A stretch of DNA of 7,185 nucleotides from Anaerolineaceae bacterium (GTDB lineage Bacteria > Chloroflexota > Anaerolineae > 4572-78): the NCBI GenBank assembly GCA_024762375.1, contig JANTHQ010000088.1, positions 1 through 7,185 on the forward strand, in the 5' to 3' direction. The translations under genes were made by a program, and so were the position numbers. This document shows, piece after piece, positions 5,847 through 7,185 of the stretch (position 1 is its first letter; each line of letters begins with the position of its first letter). A model generated the notes under the pieces. That model was given only the letters and a program-made list of their open reading frames with translations. It made no database searches and was not told where the DNA came from.

Positions 5847-5875
5847 TTGTAGCCCGTATGGGAGTATGGTATAAT
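5847..5875 (+). promoter_or_regulatory. Promoter of the DUF151 gene
   Basis: A perfect TATAAT at 5870-5875 is preceded by an extended -10 TGG at 5867-5869. At 17 bases spacing lies TTGTAG (5847-5852), which keeps only the TTG of the -35 consensus, as is common with extended -10 promoters. The predicted start is near 5882, about 30 bases before the ATG. Confidence 0.7.
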
Positions 5876-5911
5876 TTCTCAACCGAGCCAACCCGGCAAG
5901 GAGGATAGATT

Positions 5912-6448
5912 ATGATTGAAGTAACCATCGACAGTATTCGCGTGAGTTTAATGTCTCAACATCGGGTCGTTGTGCTAAAAGAAGCCGATGTCGAGCGATA
6001 TCTGGCCATTTGGATTGGGCCCGATACCGCCGAAGCCATTCATATGCACCTGCAGCAGGTAGCCGTCGCACGCCCCATGACGCATGATTTGATGAAAAAT
6101 CTCATCCGCGCCATGAATGCGAAAGTATCACACATCATCATCAACGATTTGAGAAACGATGTATTTTACGCACGCATCGTGCTCGATATCGACGGCCGGA
6201 GCATTGAAGTTGACTCCCGCCCCAGCGATTCGCTGGCGCTGGCCGTGCGTTGCGGGGCAAAAATCTTTGTCAACGACAGCGTCATGGAACAAGCCGGCAT
6301 CGAACCGGAAGAAGGCATAGACATCGAACTACTCTTCAGTGGTGCAGCGGCAACTTCCGGCGAATCAACCGAAGGGGGCGAATCGGAAGAAGATTTGGAT
6401 ATTTTCCGCGATTTCGTCGATTCGCTCGATTTGGACGACCTGGGGTAA
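5912..6448 (+). CDS. DUF151 / bifunctional nuclease (BFN) family protein
   Basis: 178 residues. Residues 1-140 match the BFN/DUF151 domain: MIEVTIDSIRV at the start, the VVLKEADVERYLAIWIG strand-helix segment, PMTHDLMKNLI at 55-65, then DSRPSDSLALAVR at 101-113, the most characteristic motif of the family. Plant members have been reported to act as DNases and RNases, while bacterial members are mostly uncharacterised, so nuclease activity here is only inferred. Residues 145-178 are a strongly acidic, Ser/Gly/Glu-rich tail, which is an addition seen in some relatives. The ATG follows AAGGAGG (5898-5904), a near-perfect ribosome binding site. It lies 117 bases upstream of dnaB in the same direction, so the two may be cotranscribed. 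It ends in TAA. Confidence 0.9.
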   Translation: MIEVTIDSIRVSLMSQHRVVVLKEADVERYLAIWIGPDTAEAIHMHLQQVAVARPMTHDLMKNLIRAMNAKVSHIIINDLRNDVFYARIVLDIDGRSIEVDSRPSDSLALAVRCGAKIFVNDSVMEQAGIEPEEGIDIELLFSGAAATSGESTEGGESEEDLDIFRDFVDSLDLDDLG

Positions 6449-6511
6449 CCCCCCATCTACCCATCCATTCCTTTTTCATCGAACCGGATAGCACTGGTGC
6501 GTTGGCTGATT

Positions 6512-6531
6512 TTTGCCGGAAAACCGGCAAA
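6512..6531. repeat. Perfect 8-bp hairpin ahead of dnaB
   Basis: TTTGCCGG (6512-6519), loop AAAA (6520-6523) and CCGGCAAA (6524-6531) form a perfect stem-loop in the 117-base gap before dnaB. It has no T-run after it on either strand, so it is probably not an efficient intrinsic terminator. It could be a leader structure, an attenuator of read-through or an operator. No clear promoter is seen in this gap. Confidence 0.5.
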
Positions 6532-6565
6532 CAGCCCGCCATGTCAAAATTAAAGGATGTCGCCA

Positions 6566-7185
6566 ATGGCAGGTAACAACAACCACAGCCAAAAACCATC
6601 GCCACCCGATAAACTCGCACCGCACAATATCGAAGCCGAAGAAGCCGTGCTCGGCGCGCTGCTGATAGACCCGGACGCAATTTTGCGAGTGAGCACGTTT
6701 TTAGAACCGTCACATTTTTTCCTGCAGCGCCACCAATGGATTTACGAAGCCATTCGACGCTTGCATGAACGCCGAGAGCCCATTGATTTGGTTACACTGG
6801 CTGACGAATTGCAGCGGCAAGGGCGGCTCGCCGATATCGGCGGCGCAGCCGTGCTCAACGAGTTGAGCGCCGCTACCCCCACCTCCATTCACGTGGAATT
6901 TTACGGCAAAATCATCGAACGCACCGCCGTTTTACGCCGCCTCATTGATGGCGCGGCAAAAATTGCCCAATTGGCCTACGAAGACGATGTGGACGTGGAA
7001 GAAATCATCGACCGCGCTGAATCCATCGTTTTTGGCGTTTCAGAACAGCGGACGAACCGAGATTTACGCCCCATCCGCCAAGCAATCGACACCTATTTCG
7101 ACCGGGTTGAATACCTCAGCCAACATCAGGGAGAAATTGTTGGCATCCCAACCAACCTGAAAGATTTGGACAAGTTGCTCGGCGG
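6566..7185 (+). CDS. dnaB: Replicative DNA helicase DnaB, N-terminal 206 codons (runs off window)
   Basis: The frame is open from the ATG at 6566 to the window end. DnaB is the hexameric helicase that unwinds DNA at the replication fork and contacts primase through its N-terminal domain. Evidence: after a short polar leader, KLAPHNIEAEEAVLGALLID at 16-35 is the typical DnaB start. Then come FFLQRHQWIYEAIRRLHERR and EPIDLVTLADELQRQGRL, the family's helical N-terminal domain. The helical linker follows (AAKIAQLAYEDDVDVEEIID), and GIPTNLKDLDKLLGG at the end is the entry to the RecA-like ATPase domain. The Walker A motif lies beyond the window. AAAGGA (6552-6557) sits 8 bases upstream of the ATG. 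An intein, common in dnaB genes, could only occur beyond this window. Confidence 0.95.
   Translation, partial: MAGNNNHSQKPSPPDKLAPHNIEAEEAVLGALLIDPDAILRVSTFLEPSHFFLQRHQWIYEAIRRLHERREPIDLVTLADELQRQGRLADIGGAAVLNELSAATPTSIHVEFYGKIIERTAVLRRLIDGAAKIAQLAYEDDVDVEEIIDRAESIVFGVSEQRTNRDLRPIRQAIDTYFDRVEYLSQHQGEIVGIPTNLKDLDKLLG

Noticed and set aside
1..7185. tRNA, rRNA, CRISPR array, insertion sequence or phage genes
   Set aside because: I looked on both strands and saw no cloverleaf with CCA end, no regularly spaced direct repeats, and no transposase or integrase motif.

Overview
The window reads as chromosomal DNA of moderate to high GC from a free-living bacterium, most likely a member of the Chloroflexota (Anaerolineae-like). 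That assignment is an inference from gene style: extracellular proteins carried on long Thr/Pro/Ala stalks, an L,D-transpeptidase with TPR and stalk, and a DUF151 gene placed just before dnaB. No rRNA or other decisive phylogenetic marker is present.

Layout. Five genes lie on the minus strand from about 5240 down to 1 and deal with the cell envelope. In order of transcription they are: a family 9 (heptosyltransferase-type) glycosyltransferase; a sugar-phosphate nucleotidyltransferase overlapping it by ATGA; a membrane-anchored TPR/stalk/YkuD L,D-transpeptidase; a lipoprotein fusing a DsbA-like thioredoxin fold to a cyclophilin prolyl isomerase; and the start of dTDP-glucose 4,6-dehydratase (rmlB), cut by the window edge. 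Three genes lie on the plus strand from 5409 on: a 119-residue protein of unknown function ending in a good intrinsic terminator, a DUF151/bifunctional-nuclease-family protein with its own consensus-like promoter, and the first 206 codons of the replicative helicase dnaB. No gene-free stretch exceeds 300 bases.

The standout is the lipoprotein at 496-1830. Its frame is open for 444 residues except for a single TGA at 1462-1464. That TGA sits exactly where the first cysteine of the Cys-x-x-Cys redox motif should be (Asp-Phe-Gln-[TGA]-Pro-Gly-Cys). Upstream and downstream parts are in the same frame, the downstream part has no convincing start, and a stem-loop with bacterial SECIS-like geometry follows the TGA. 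The best reading is a selenoprotein: an exported Sec-x-x-Cys thiol oxidoreductase fused to a prolyl isomerase, i.e. two protein-folding catalysts on one lipid anchor. A sequencing error or recent nonsense mutation (TGC/TGT to TGA) remains the main alternative.

How the genes fit together. The nucleotidyltransferase and RmlB suggest nucleotide-sugar (possibly dTDP-sugar) supply, the family 9 enzyme a glycan transfer step, the L,D-transpeptidase peptidoglycan or wall-protein crosslinking, and the Sec-DsbA-cyclophilin lipoprotein folding of exported proteins. The plus-strand genes are housekeeping (DNA replication and an unknown).
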